NCBI GenBank assembly: GCA_016508695.1
Contig: VNKQ01000017.1
Coordinates: 62,001-126,000, forward strand
Length of the DNA stretch: 64,000 bases
From: Hyphodiscus hymeniophilus
Lineage: Eukaryota; Ascomycota; Leotiomycetes; Helotiales; Hyphodiscaceae
Direction: 5' to 3'
Shown here: piece by piece, positions 11,730 to 23,271 of the stretch
Position numbering within the stretch: position 1 is the stretch's first letter
Layout: the number at the start of each line of letters is the position of its first letter
Notes under the pieces: model-generated
The model's database searches: none
The model's input: the letters and a program-made list of their open reading frames with translations, nothing else
Told to the model about the DNA's origin: nothing
Made by a program: the position numbers and the translations under genes

Positions 11730-14700
11730 CTTAACGATTGGATCGAAGGTGTTTTTTTGGTTGATATGGAGAGATTCGAAGAACCGTGGGAGGAGATGAG
11801 TGTTGATATTGACAAACGCGTGTGTTGGGAAGAAGGTGAGTAGGTGAGGGAGACGGGAGGTTTTTATTTCCAAGGTTGGTGGGAAAGACAAGCTTGGGTT
11901 CAAATCTGGCTGGGCGGGCGAGCGAGCTTGCTTTTTTGGAGGCGGCGCGTGAGGAAAGTGACGATGGTGGTAGGCTAGCAACGTGATTGGCTCGAGGCGG
12001 GATTACCCCTTTGGCCACCACGTTCTACACGTTTTCTCTGCACAACGCAATCAAAAGTGTCCCAAATTGGCTTTTTTTTTTCTGTTCACAACAGGCCACA
12101 TCGATTGGGATTAGTGACAGTATACTGCTAGATTAGACTTGACTTTCCAGATCACGGCATAAGAGGCGGAGAAGAGAAGCTTCCATGATCTGGTTGAATG
12201 AAGGCTTTGGGATGGGATGGCCTACCTTACTGCCAAAGCTTGGAAGTGGATATGGGCCCAGAGTCAAGATCCAAGATAGCCATACCCTACCCAGCTAGCC
12301 AGCATACAGTAGATGGAGGATCTGATTAGCCCAATACATCCTTGCCCCGTAGCCACAAATCGGGAGCTGCTGTACTTGCATTCATGCACGCATGAATGGA
12401 CGGGGGGCAGAGTGCTGGGGATTGGGGCAAGGGATACATGCATGCAACAGGATGGGAAAGCTGGGAAAGCTGGGCAGGAACCCGTCTGTCTCCAAGAGTC
12501 CAAGAGTCCAAGACTCCAACAGTCCAACGGACGGACAACGATGGGGGAACTCCATTCATCACGGACGTACAGTACGTGCAAGGTGTGAAACAAGGTACCC
12601 GCCACTCAGATTCGTTGTCCAGCCGGCATATAAAATGATGCAGCCATTGCATTAAACATTAAACTTGTGGCGGTGGCTGGGCCCCCCAGACTCTAGCCCC
12701 ACTTTATATAGAGCTGGAGCTTAAAAGCGTTCGCATTGTTGTAATTTTATACCATTTCGATGTGATTTGTCTTGAGTTAGATCTATCTTTGCGTTCCTGT
12801 AGTCTTTATCTCTTACGGAAGTAATATCATGTGTAGAAAGGAAGACAAAAGGAAGACTATCGCTGTGTCAGAGCTCAGACGGGCAAGAACTAACTTTTGA
12901 CCTCGGGATCAATAATGCGACTAAAAAGGTGCGTTCTTGCGCAGAAGGTAGTGTAAACCGGCACTTGAGTAAAGAGCAGAAGGCTAGCACTAGCATAAAC
13001 CGATTCTCCTCTTCGTAACGAAGTAGCAAGGCCCCTTTTCGGATGCTGTAGTATATACATCGATTTTCTTCAGCTAAGATTCCATGTCGCTTGCTTTACA
13101 ATGTAAATGAATATTACCATTTATGCTCTACCTATTTGGTCCCCTAATTCTACGGAGGTAAAGCGAATGGAGAAGGCGGGGCAGGTTGGTTGTTGGTCCA
13201 AGTTGTGGCTGAAAAGGTTAAAATGCCCTGGTCTGGTAAGAAGTTAGAACGGCTTGGACACGGGAAATCTGGGATCCTTAATTTCCTCTCGCCTCGTTCT
13301 ACACTCCAGACATACCAGACTAAGCAAACGAGGCCGTCCCGAATCCTCTGATGCCCCTTTTCTTTCTATCTGGCCTGAGTGACCCCGTAGTGTCACCGGG
13401 TGGTGTGTTAATGGCTCTCTCTTCAAGAAAATGAGTGAGATCTCTTCCTGAAGAGAGCGAGAGAGAGCCGGCAGTAGAGTACGAGTAAAGCTGATTTTCC
13501 CTGCTTCGCTGGCATGACACAGCACAGCAGCAAGCACCAGTGGTTAACTACTGTATCTCCGTCCTGCATCTCAATAATCTCATGTCTACCCTCTCCAAGC
13601 AGGTTCTCACAACTCAGCCAAGTGACGTCGATCTACCCTCGGACATCCAACAAGTCAAGGGGGTTGGGTTGGGTTGGTTCGTGGCTGGTGCGGTAGACTA
13701 GAGATGCATGTCCATGTCCATCTCCCCCTCCTAGACAAGTTTACTTTCGCTCCGATCATGCTAATCTCACAATCGTCTATGCACATCCAATCACCGCCTC
13801 GTAAAAGGGCCCAAGTCAAACAGGATCAGGGACAAATCGATGATTCCCCAGACGACTGTAGGGGTTGATTCCTGCCCACGCGATTGTCTGGCCCTGCAGA
13901 GCTGAACCTGAGCATTTGCATGCGACAGCCGACCAGCTAACTCCTGAGTGGTGGATGAGAAGCTCAGAGTGACCGAGATGAGACCCTACTCTTCAATCTA
14001 AATCGTCTCTGTATATTATGTCCTCGCCAATCACTATATATCGGCCATCTCATTTGGATTCTATGCATCGCATCGCTGCACCTATCAATCACTCGTATCC
14101 AGATCGACAAGGTAGCAGTCGTGGCTCAACCAGATCGCAAGTCTGGACCCAGAGCCCCCGTGGCTGTGCAGCGCATTGCTCTCACTCTGGTCCTCCATGA
14201 TTCTCACATCCATACAAAATACAACAGCATAGAGATCACTGGTGAAGAGAAGATTGTGAGCGTCACGCACGGGAAGACTGTGCGGATGACGAACATAGAT
14301 TATGCAGGTCGCCAGGACAACAAAACACGACATGATGCTATTGACCTTGATTTTTGCTCAAGCTGCTTGCTCCTTTCGGATAGCTGCTTATGCGTTGGCA
14401 CAGTCAAGTCACATGTCTTATCACCTTAGCTGCGTGCGCTCACTCTTACGGAGACACCGCTTTTCCAAGCTGCAGGAACGCAAGGGGGCTCTTCTTGGTC
14501 TCTGCCATGAATGATATCGATGAAGCTTTAAAGCTTTTCCGTCCATCGCAACCTCTAAACTCATAATGCATCATAAAAATGCATCATAAATGCACCATCC
14601 ATCATTAATCACTTCCAGATATACTGGAGAGCCCTTTCTTATCATAACGCCTGCGCATCATATAACTTCTACTTCGTACAAACATAGAATTCACACCTGC

Positions 14701-14740
14701 GAAAACTAACACCTGATCCCAACTTCCGCCTCGAAACAGC
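11730..14740. other. Intergenic, no supported gene
   Basis: Short unrelated reading frames on both strands without splice partners. The first few hundred bases hold the CFEM promoter and 5' leader. A TATATAAA-like box (about 12,628) and a TTTATATAG stretch (about 12,712) occur but cannot be tied to a gene. I see nothing else. Confidence 0.5.
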
Positions 14741-16095
14741 TTGCATATCATGAGTTCTTCACCGCCGCAGAACCCCTTGCCCTCCAGCGGTGCGGTCGCT
14801 GCAGGTCGAGTTCAATGCAATCGCAGGCATTCCGGAGTGGGATCTTTGCGCTGTTCAGGTATTGAGGTCGCCTCCTTTCGACCCTCTGTAGCATCTCCTC
14901 CTGTTCTTATCGCAGCACATGGCTAATAAGCGGAAGCCCCAGGACAGCTGAGAGGTTGCTGGCCTGGCGAGAGGAGAGACAGAACCCTGCCACTCCGCTT
15001 TCTTACCTAACACCCTTCAGTTTTCTCTTGCATGTAATCAGATTTAGTCGGACGACTCGATTCAGAAGAAATTCTGGGGCCTTTGATAAGTAGAACTTTA
15101 CCGTCGGTACCTAGGACTTTGATCGTGTTGGGTGTTCTTCCGGCGGATACATATCAGATCTCGACCTCAAATCACCTCAACAGCCTCCAAGAATCCCTTA
15201 CCTCATCACATCAAAAAGCCCCATCTCAGCCACATCCATCTACCTGAACTGTGTCATCGACCCCAGCTACTGTAGGCTGGCGCCAGCCTCAAGCGCATCT
15301 AACATCGTCGACCCGACGCCGAGCATCAATAGTCCTCAAACTACCACCGTGCTACCGCTGGTAATCACAACCATGGCTTTGCGGCTTGCGCAATTACTAG
15401 TGAGACAGAGACCGATTATATGTCTTTGGCTCTTCGACCTCAACGTGATAGATAGAATGGATAGATGGCTGAGACTAACGAGCTTGGTGAGTCGCAATCG
15501 GATGTGCGAGGTACAGATATCGGGAAGATGATGCGCCTGAGACCGGAGATGTCCTCTTCATTATCTCTCCCGCCGCATGCCGAAGGTCTTATATTTCTTT
15601 TGGCTGGATATGATATCGCATTCGCGGCTCCAGAAGCTATACATACACAAATTCAACTTCCCCGTCTCGGAATCTACACCAGAGGACCGAGAGCATCTCC
15701 ATCTCGCCGTGGCGGCTGCGACGATTTCACACTGCGCCAAGACACATTGATTGAGGAAAGCCTAGGTTGCCAACGGGTGTGGTATGGTATTGATGGATTC
15801 TCGCAGCATGCCCTACGGATCAAAACTCACATGCATTGTAACGATACGATCTCTCAACCCCTCAACTCGCCTCCATAGGTAGCCTTGTCAAAAGCATCAC
15901 ACGTGTCATCTCACATTCGACGGTATAAAGAGACGCTTTTCGGAGGTTTCCACTCCAGAAGATCACAAGGGCAAAGGCAAAGGCCGCCTCAAGGGCAAGG
16001 CCAGAGCTGATGCCAAGATCCCTCGCAAGAACTTCGCTGCAGAGGAGACGGAGCCCATCGTGCGAGTGCGAAAGTTGAGTTTCGCGAAATGGTGA
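14741..16095 (+). pseudogene. Traces of broken coding sequence, unrecognised
   Basis: Protein-like stretches appear in different forward frames with no single intron model joining them. One is EFNAIAGIPEWDLRAVQ near 14.8 kb. Another runs KVLYFFWLDMISHSRLQKLY through KFNFPVSESTPEDREHLHLA near 15.58-15.75 kb, and ends at a TGA. A third, GIKRRFSEVSTPEDH through VRKLSFAKW then TGA, covers about 15.92-16.095 kb and has a basic, nuclear-looking composition. Either this is one gene with several introns and sequencing or mutational frameshifts, or an eroded gene. I recognise no family. The end overlaps the opposite-strand ORF that terminates at 15963, so at most one of the two is likely real there. 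Confidence 0.3.
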
Positions 16096-16751
16096 GCGTG
16101 TATCGATATTTCGAAATCTTGATCTTTCCCGACAGGCATTCTGTCGCTGTCGCGTCTTCTTTCGTTGTCGACACCGTTATCTCTGTCGACTGTCGCCTGT
16201 TCCTGTTCCTCCTTCCACCACTTAGTACGATCTTTGAGGGGTATCCCGGTAGTCTTATGCCTCAGGCTGTTCAGTGGCTTGCATAGATCCTTTATCTTCT
16301 GTCTGAACTCGAAAGTCTTTTTCCGCATCGGTTTTCCAATCAGGGAAGTCTGGGAACGGAACGGTGTATTTAGTATAGGCTGCATTTTGTGACTGGAACA
16401 AGTATGGATTAGTTCGATGTGGGACTGGCAAGAAATATCGAGCAGTTCGCCGTATAATATGTTGGCTGGGTATCTTCGAGTCTTCGTAGCTGCCCACGGC
16501 GCATAGTTTCTCATTATTGATATTCGGGACCGAGATGAGTAAGGGGCATCTGTTGTGAAGACCTCTTCAGTCTTGCTCTTCTTCTTTTCACTGGACTTAT
16601 GTTCTCCTTCCATTTCCTGGTCCTCCTCGTCTGTTGAGTCTTCTTCTTGAGCACTCTTGTCTTGTTTGCCTTTGTTCTCGACCGGGGAAGTTTCCAGGTC
16701 ACCTTCCTCACCTCCAATTTCCTCGTCTGCCTGTCCTTCCTCTGTAGACAT
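15963..16751 (-). CDS. Uncharacterised ORF with acidic/lysine-rich N-terminus (262 aa as read)
   Basis: ATG at 16751 opens a 262-codon frame. The first ~65 residues are Glu/Lys/Ser-rich and probably disordered (EGQADEEIGGEEGDLE, EKKKSKTEEV). Two observations complicate the model. First, the frame stays open upstream of the ATG with protein-like content (TDEYLSNDFDELRKNL, about 16.76-16.82 kb) behind a possible CACAG acceptor, so the true start may lie in an upstream exon. Second, in a neighbouring frame 16.26-16.48 kb reads TARYFLPVPHRTNPYLFQ and YTVPFPDFPDWKTDAEKDF, which looks more protein-like than the annotated frame. An unrecognised intron or a frameshift is therefore likely. No domain recognised; could be a broken gene. 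Confidence 0.4.
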   Translation of the reverse strand: MSTEEGQADEEIGGEEGDLETSPVENKGKQDKSAQEEDSTDEEDQEMEGEHKSSEKKKSKTEEVFTTDAPYSSRSRISIMRNYAPWAATKTRRYPANILYGELLDISCQSHIELIHTCSSHKMQPILNTPFRSQTSLIGKPMRKKTFEFRQKIKDLCKPLNSLRHKTTGIPLKDRTKWWKEEQEQATVDRDNGVDNERRRDSDRMPVGKDQDFEISIHAHHFAKLNFRTRTMGSVSSAAKFLRGILASALALPLRRPLPLPL

Positions 16752-16820
16752 AGCTCGCAGGTTTTTTCTCAGCTCATCAAAATCGTTCGAAAGATACTCG
16801 TCAGTGAAGACAGACGTCGA

Positions 16821-17964
16821 CCTCGGCCTGTGATATATATGGTTATGTCACACGATGAAGTTCGTTCGTTGCGACATTAAATATACATGGCTATCAACTC
16901 TCTACAAGATGAAGAAACGTCGTCCTCATCATCATTGATCACCAAAGCATAAACACGAAACGATTAGGGATGCCAGTCTTCTAGACCCCAGAAGGTTTGA
17001 TGCTCATCATCTCTCAAAATTCGAATTACGGTTAGCAGTGACATACGAAACCGCATTTCGACAGCTGTCTGGTCTCCCGATTTTGACACCGATGCATTTC
17101 ACTCCAAGAAATCACCACTTCGGCGAGGTTCGTAAATTGCTCCTCTCTGCACACCATGGACCGGCTTCTTGCCGTCTCCTACCCCCAGGCCCTTCACACT
17201 CCCGAACTCAACTCTTACCGTACTTACATTGCAAGACTCTATTACCCTTGAGCTCCTCATTAGATCAACAGTAAGCCATTGCCGGCTGCCAGTGTTGAAC
17301 TCAGCAGTGTGGTCCTCACCGCTTCCCAACTTCCCCTCCCGCATGTCGGCCTATACTGACGATTCTGACAGCCGTGGCTAGCGAGAGCTGGGGTTGAGCT
17401 CGGCGGAGACTTCACTTGGCGGAACAAATCATTGATATTATTACTAGAGGATAGAACCCAGATAGCAGTGCAAACGGGCAGGGGCAATCATCGCTACCCG
17501 ATGTGGCGATTAATCATATGGAATTAGAGAAGAACGCTGAAGAGGAATGAGATAAGAGATACGGGCTATGGGAGTTGTCTTTTTACGAGGTGGGGAAAGC
17601 GGAGAAACTGGTAATGACAAGGCTGAGTGCGGTGCGAGGAGAAAGCGACGAGGACGATGACAATGGACAGAGATCCCAAACTGGGGAAATCCGAAGAGCA
17701 TTATGGTCAAGCCTTAGTCAGTAGAGCGGCTTCTTGGAAACAACATCACGAGGATAAAATTTACTGGTCTGAAAGACATATTAGTCCATTCGAAAATACG
17801 TCCCATCTGTCTCGTAGGCGCCAAGCTGCGTTCTCGTCGAATCCATTTCGGGTTGCCGTGCAAACGGAGAGACCATACCTTGGACTCTGCTCAAGAAGCA
17901 ACGGGCTCATATGAGTGGAGAGTTTCAGTTGGTAGATTGTTAGATAAGAAAACAAATGCGTATT
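16821..17964. other. Region without a supportable gene
   Basis: A minus-strand stretch at about 17.05-17.15 kb reads NLAEVVISWSEMHRCQNRE up to a GTATGT donor. It could be an upstream exon of the gene ending at 15963, but I could not connect it. On the plus strand a CTGACAG acceptor-like site lies near 17,370 without a matching exon chain. Confidence 0.35.
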
Positions 17965-18452
17965 TCAAGCTTCGCGGACTCGAATAGTTTCTTCCTCATC
18001 AAACATCCACCACCGCTTTCCGGACCCTAATAGCTCCGATGCGTCTTGTCCCAGGTATGTTTGTACGAAGGGAAGATAGGGAAATGAGTGGCGCTGGGTG
18101 ATGGATGGAATCCCAGACGCAAGAAGGCGTGCGCGTTCGACGACTTCGGACGGGATGTTCAGGAGGCGTTGTCCAAGACTGTTGGTCTATGCAGCTATTT
18201 TTCGGATTGGGATTACAGAGTACAATAGTACTGAAGAGCATATTCAAGAGTGAGTCGTGCTACAGAAGTGGGAGCATATAGTTCGAATCATGACATAATC
18301 AGAAGACATTCTTCCAAGATCAGCTGACGTACTCTATAGAATAGCAGGCCTAAGAAACATGTTAGAAGGATGCTATGCGAAGCAGGAAAGATTATACTAC
18401 TCACTGACGTATTAGACCACTCTACCACGGTGCCTTTGTCTGTTTGATTCAT
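17965..18452 (-). CDS. Small hypothetical protein (92 aa, 3 exons)
   Basis: Model: exon 1 18452-18405 (begins MNQTDKGTVVEWSNTS), exon 2 18349-18333 (17 nt), exon 3 18178-17965. Donors are GTGAGT and GTACGT; acceptors are TTCTTAG and CAACAG with a TTCTAAC-type branch point in the first intron. Frame is kept throughout. The last exon is convincing as protein: LGQRLLNIPSEVVERARLLA, then QRHSFPYLPFVQTYLGQD, then KRWWMFDEEETIRVREA and TGA. No domain recognised. The N-terminal exon choice is less certain: another frame at 18.41-18.64 kb is also protein-like (CEVFEILELAQSLAF) and may belong to a longer 5' part. It lies divergent to the membrane-protein gene that starts at 18732. Confidence 0.45.
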
Positions 18453-18731
18453 GAAGGCTTCTTATCTCGCTATATGACCGAACGGGATGAGTATCGTTGC
18501 AGTTGGCATGGGAATGCGAGCCGAATGCCAGACTCTGAGCAAGTTCTAGGATTTCAAAAACCTCACATGGTCCTGTTGCTGCCGACCGGACTTTGAGACG
18601 GATACAGGCGGAGGACTTGAGGTGACCAATAGAGAGCAAGGCGGCCTATGGGATGACGACTTTTGGATGGAGAGATTGTAGAACCATGGTTACTCAACCA
18701 CGGATCAGACAGGAATTTCTCGGTCGAAGAC

Positions 18732-19889
18732 ATGGCGTGCTTGATACCCCACAACCCTCATGTCCTACTCTTCCAGTCAAGAAAATCGTCAATAAATGTT
18801 TGCTCCGCACTCACGAAGCAACTAATCCCATACAACAAAGTTCGTCCCTGGTCCAAAGATCTTGACTTGGCCAAGATGGCAGTTATGTCCTACAGTTCAA
18901 GCTCGTCCATCGAGAACCCGCAGCCAACGACCCTCCTCATGTCCAGCCCACCCTCACACAAGGTAAAAGATCCCACCAGCTGTTCGTCCCAATCCTCTCT
19001 TGTCAAAACAACTGTGTCTCATACACCAAACGACACATCACAAGGCGCTCTCTGGAAGCCACTCACAAGAAGAATCTGGATCCCAGCCCCCATCCCCATC
19101 TTTGCCGATGACGATGACGCAGTGGTCAAAGACAAACCTCATATTATAGCCGGGGTCACCATAGTCATCGCCATCCCGTTGTTATTCTTCCTGCTGTGGG
19201 GACTGAAACTTCTCTCACAGAAACGGAGAGCGAAGGGAAGCAGGCAGGCGCATCATGAACAATATGCAGAAGAAAATCTGGAGGCGAACGAGCAGGACGG
19301 CGATAGAAGGCTGGAGTTCGCGTGGCCGGAGATAGCGCGGCCTGTTGCCGTCTACGTCCCCAACAGACGACGGCAGAGCCAGACAGCATCGTTGCCAGGG
19401 TATGTACGGGAAGTGTTGCCCGGCTATGAGACAGATGAGGATGGCGGCATTGCGCTGCCAGTGTATGATATTAGCCCTCCTGTGGCTTGGGACGAGCCGC
19501 GGATTTTTGAGGCGGTTGGTGCGGAGTTGCAGGCTGAGAGGGAAGAGCCGGTAGGAGAGGAGCAGGGGAGACGAGGCCAGCCGTTGGGAGATGGAGAGCG
19601 TATGCATGGTGCTTGGGACGACGGCGGAGATGAGTGGGCTTGGGACGACAGCGGAGATGAGTGGGAGGGGCCGGACGAGATGATGAGGGTGATACACGCG
19701 CTTGCAGTAGGGAACGATGACGATCATGAGGATGATCATGAGGGGAACGTGCCAGTTGGAGCTGTGATTCTAGCTGAGGAATTGGATGTCGTTTTAGGTG
19801 GGGAGTTGGTGGAGAATCCTTGGGTCGATGAGTTACCAGGACTGGATGAGAGAGACTTCTTTAGATATCCCCTTTACTCACTTCTTTAG
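18732..19889 (+). CDS. Single-pass membrane protein with acidic C-terminal tail (about 385 aa)
   Basis: Uninterrupted frame with no signal peptide. The N-terminal part is Ser/Thr/Pro-rich and likely extracytoplasmic. One transmembrane helix follows (HIIAGVTIVIAIPLLFFLLW), then a basic stop-transfer stretch (QKRRAKGSRQ). A ~230-residue acidic tail contains two near-identical units (AWDDGGDEW and AWDDSGDEW), DE-rich runs and DDDHEDDHEG. The topology resembles fungal Mid2/Wsc-like or other single-pass surface proteins, but the cysteine-rich ectodomain of Wsc is absent, so no family is claimed. The first ATG is taken as start. A second ATG at 18876 (MAVMSYSSSSS) would give a more typical Ser-rich N-terminus and is equally possible. 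Confidence 0.6.
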   Translation: MACLIPHNPHVLLFQSRKSSINVCSALTKQLIPYNKVRPWSKDLDLAKMAVMSYSSSSSIENPQPTTLLMSSPPSHKVKDPTSCSSQSSLVKTTVSHTPNDTSQGALWKPLTRRIWIPAPIPIFADDDDAVVKDKPHIIAGVTIVIAIPLLFFLLWGLKLLSQKRRAKGSRQAHHEQYAEENLEANEQDGDRRLEFAWPEIARPVAVYVPNRRRQSQTASLPGYVREVLPGYETDEDGGIALPVYDISPPVAWDEPRIFEAVGAELQAEREEPVGEEQGRRGQPLGDGERMHGAWDDGGDEWAWDDSGDEWEGPDEMMRVIHALAVGNDDDHEDDHEGNVPVGAVILAEELDVVLGGELVENPWVDELPGLDERDFFRYPLYSLL

Positions 19890-20524
19890 GTTTTCCTTTG
19901 CTCAGTGGCCAGGAGACCAGGAGACCAGGTTGAAGGCATGGCTGCAACTTTTGGTGCGGAGAGATAGATACAACGGATAGAGGAATGATATCGACGATGA
20001 TAGGCCCGGTTGACCAATGGAGGTACGAGGAACAGCCTCGAGTTCAGCAAATACTCGATTGACTTGGAGTAAGGAAGCTACTTCATAGACGGTTCATTGA
20101 GACGTTAAAGGCGGATCATTAGGGAAGCTTGGGAGACGTCAGCATTGCAACGCGGAGAGGGAACTTCGATTATTGGTCTTGTCATGCGGTGGAGTATCCA
20201 CATCTTTCAAACACCCAGAGGAAGCAGGCGCTTGCTCGTACGGAAATAACCAGGTTCTTCGAGATAGACATACGAAGGGAGGAAGGCAGGGAAAGCAATT
20301 CTCGTGTGTTGGGCGGTTCGGAGTAGTTGTACACTTAAGGTCCATCACATGCTGCAGGGTTGTAATGCTATCAAGCTGAAGTTCTTGATCATAGCAATCA
20401 AATGCCTACTGATATCGAAGTCCCTCTATGCGCCATGTAAATGCCCTTGTGTTCATAAGTCGTATAACATTCCCATTTACCACTTCACTGTCACCATGCA
20501 CAAGCCCAGCGCCCGTCCGAAACC
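19890..20524. other. Convergent intergenic spacer
   Basis: Lies between the 3' ends of the membrane-protein gene and palA and should contain both terminators. I see no additional gene. Confidence 0.6.
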
Positions 20525-23271
20525 TCAACCGAACTTGAACCCTCTATTTGGATCCCATGTTCCACTCTGTACTGGCCACTGGCCTGGTCCTTGGTTTCGG
20601 CCTTGCTGTGGTTGGCCTGGACCATTTGACCCCGGCCCTTGATTAGGCTGCGGCGATGGTCCTCCGAATTTGATTCCCATATCTGGATTCCAAGTAGTCG
20701 GCATAATAGGTGGGCTCTGCATCGCGGCGACAGGTGCCCGAGTTGGCAAGGGCGCATGCATGGGCTCTTCCTGCTGTTGATAGGCTTGTGGCGCATGAGA
20801 AGCCGAAGATCGGGTCTTGTACGTTCGGGGTACTTGCTGTTGGGAGTTATCGTTGCTTGGGGGTTGTAGAGATAAATGAGACAGAGGTGGAAGAGAGAGT
20901 TCACTAGGTCTTATCAGTATGTACTTTGAATGCAGATTTTGACATACTTCTCCATTTTTATAGCCTCTTCTCTCCTCTCATATTTGAAGGCCTTACAGGC
21001 ATCCCGGAACCTTCCCACAATCTTGGCTAGATCATTGTAGAACTTCCTCCCAACTTCTAGATTGCTCACAATTTCCTTGTACTTGAAATATGCATTCTCA
21101 AGCTTCTGCAGCGCTTGCTCTCGTTCCCTCGAACTCGAGTCTCCTTTTCTCGCTGCCACGAATGAGGCATTCGCGCTCTCTAGTTGTGCCGTCAAACGAT
21201 CCTGCTCCTCAGCTTCCGATTTCAGCCCATCAAGATCCGTATCGTACTTTTGGAGTCGCTTCTCGAAGAATGACTCGAAATTGGCAGACGTCACTGTTTG
21301 GTTTTGCAGTTCGCGTTCCAGTCGAGCAGTCTCGGCGAGGATGCTGGTATTGATATCGTCTTTCTTCGCCTTTTCCCTTAATGCCTCGGTTTTCCTCCTT
21401 CTCCTCGACTCGAGACGACTGACTTCATTGAGACTATTTCGTAATCGAGATACCTCTGCTTCGAGCTTTGGGGGAATAGCAACCCTGCGGCTGCTTGGCA
21501 CGAAATTTCCTATCTCTCGATCGGAGCCGGAAAGTACGCGCAGAACATCTTCACATTCGCGGAACTTTGTTTTCACTAGCTCGTCGCTATTCGCTGCACT
21601 TTTGAGATACCCGTCTATCTCTCCAACTTGAGCATAGAGCTTGGGAGAAGCAGACTTTGAATCTGCTCGATTCCATCTGTCGGTCCCATATTTCATTAGC
21701 AGCTGTTCGTTCTCAGCCGCTTCGGCTTCCAAAAGCTCCTTTCCCTCCGCGAATATCGCATCATCGGAGGCTTTCAACTTTGTGGTATCTGCAAAAGAGC
21801 GTTGCAGTCGAGAAAGAGCGTCTGCTTGACGAATCTCTTCCGCGTGAGAGGTCACACTCGGCGGTAAACCTAGAGGCTTTTCAAGTGCCTGCAACGAGCC
21901 GGGGAGGTTTAAGGAACTAAGAGTATCGTGAATTTTTGTTGTCAGGATCTCAAGCTCTTCGATTATGTTGGTGTTCACGAGCCGGTCCCGTCTCTCTTCG
22001 TAGATACTAGCGGCGACGTGAACGGCAAAGGGCACAAGCTTGGCAAATAATGGAGGTCCAAACTCCTTGTGATCTCCGATGAACTCCGAAGGGTTGGCTA
22101 TTTCTTTTGGCACATTCGGTTTGGCCATGCTTGCACGGTCGAGGGTCTTGAGCTCTGATTTCGGTGGAACGGGATCTACATCGTCAGTATTTGTCTGTTT
22201 CAAGAGAAAGCCTGACTTACTGAGGTAGATCATATCATTGTCCTTCTCAGCTCGTTTTAAATCTTCCGTCACCCTGATCTTCAGCCCGTTCAGATCCCCA
22301 AGAACTACTTTGTTGAGATACTTGGCCTCTTTTAGCGCCTCGTTGACGCAGGCTATGCTATCTCTTAAGCGTGCAACCTCCTCTCCGTACTTCCGCTTCT
22401 CCAAGCAGTCACACGCTTGCCTATATTGCGCAGCCGCGGCAAAATGATGATGCTTCGCAGTCATATGATGGATCCAATTCGATGGTATAGCGTCGCTCTT
22501 CACTCCCCAGTCTCCAGCCTCGCCGTAAAGATCAGAGACTTTCGCAGCAAGCTTGGCGATGGTACTGTCTCTCAACCCATCCATAACAGCCTTCTGCCAG
22601 AAGCATTCTTGACCCTGCGCGAGCAGCAGTAGCTTTAGAGATTCGAGAGTAGAGGTATCCATATCCTCAGGAGGTGCAGACCGCATTTCGGGGACGACAT
22701 TGAGGCTCAGGTATTCAAGTACTCCAGCCCCGGCGCAGAAATAATTGCTCGCCGTTCTCAATCCCTCTGTAGTGCTTCGATTTGTGGCTAGGGCTAGTTG
22801 AGAGTAAAGGGCGGCAAGGTTGTAGAGGACGTTTGCGAGTTCGAACTTGAGGTTATTTTGAGATATTGGTCGTTCTTTGTTGTATCCAAGAGCAGGATAC
22901 CAAGTGAAATCTACTCCAACCTGCCAAGTATTAGTCTGTTTCCTGATAAGCAGGTGGGGGAGCATACGTCTATGGGGAATTTACCCCCCATCCACTGAAG
23001 TTGCCCCGCATATGCTGCGATCTTCCTGATGCCACTTGGGTGTGGTTCTCTTATGCTCACAGCATCCCGCCGCAGAGCATCTACGACCTCCAAGTCCTGC
23101 TTGAACATATCTGGGTGTTGATCATATTTGCTGGAAATGTATTGCTTGATTGCTTCTGACAGCGCAAGGCTGTTGGTTTTTCGAAATAGTAGGCAGAGAA
23201 CATTGCTAAAAGGGGATCAGCTTCGCATGACAGATGAGCGGGGTTTTGGATTCTGAGACTTACGAGTCCAT
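20525..23271 (-). CDS. palA: pH-response scaffold PalA/Rim20 (850 aa, 5 exons)
   Basis: Bro1-domain adaptor of the ambient-pH (Pal/Rim) pathway. On alkalinisation it binds ESCRT-III Vps32 on endosomal membranes and YPxL/I motifs of the transcription factor PacC, bringing PacC to the protease PalB. Exons: 23271-23264 (8 nt, M-D-S), 23205-22968, 22920-22221, 22175-20948, 20903-20525. All introns are 41-58 nt with GTAAGT/GTATGC/GTATGT donors, and frame is kept. The 45-nt third intron is a multiple of three and would otherwise be read through. Family landmarks: KQYISSKYDQHPDMFKQDLE, GKFPIDVGVDFTWYPALGY, LKFELANVLYNLAALYSQLA, QECFWQKAVMDGLRDS, NPVPPKSELK, GPPLFAKLVPF and NLPGSLQALEKPLGLP. A coiled-coil V-domain and a Pro/Gln-rich tail follow. 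The tail ends in two related motifs, TWNPDMGIKFGG and TWDPNRGFKFG. Length and start agree with known PalA proteins. Confidence 0.95.

Noticed and set aside
21062..21631. 189-codon plus-strand frame
   Set aside because: Antisense shadow inside palA.
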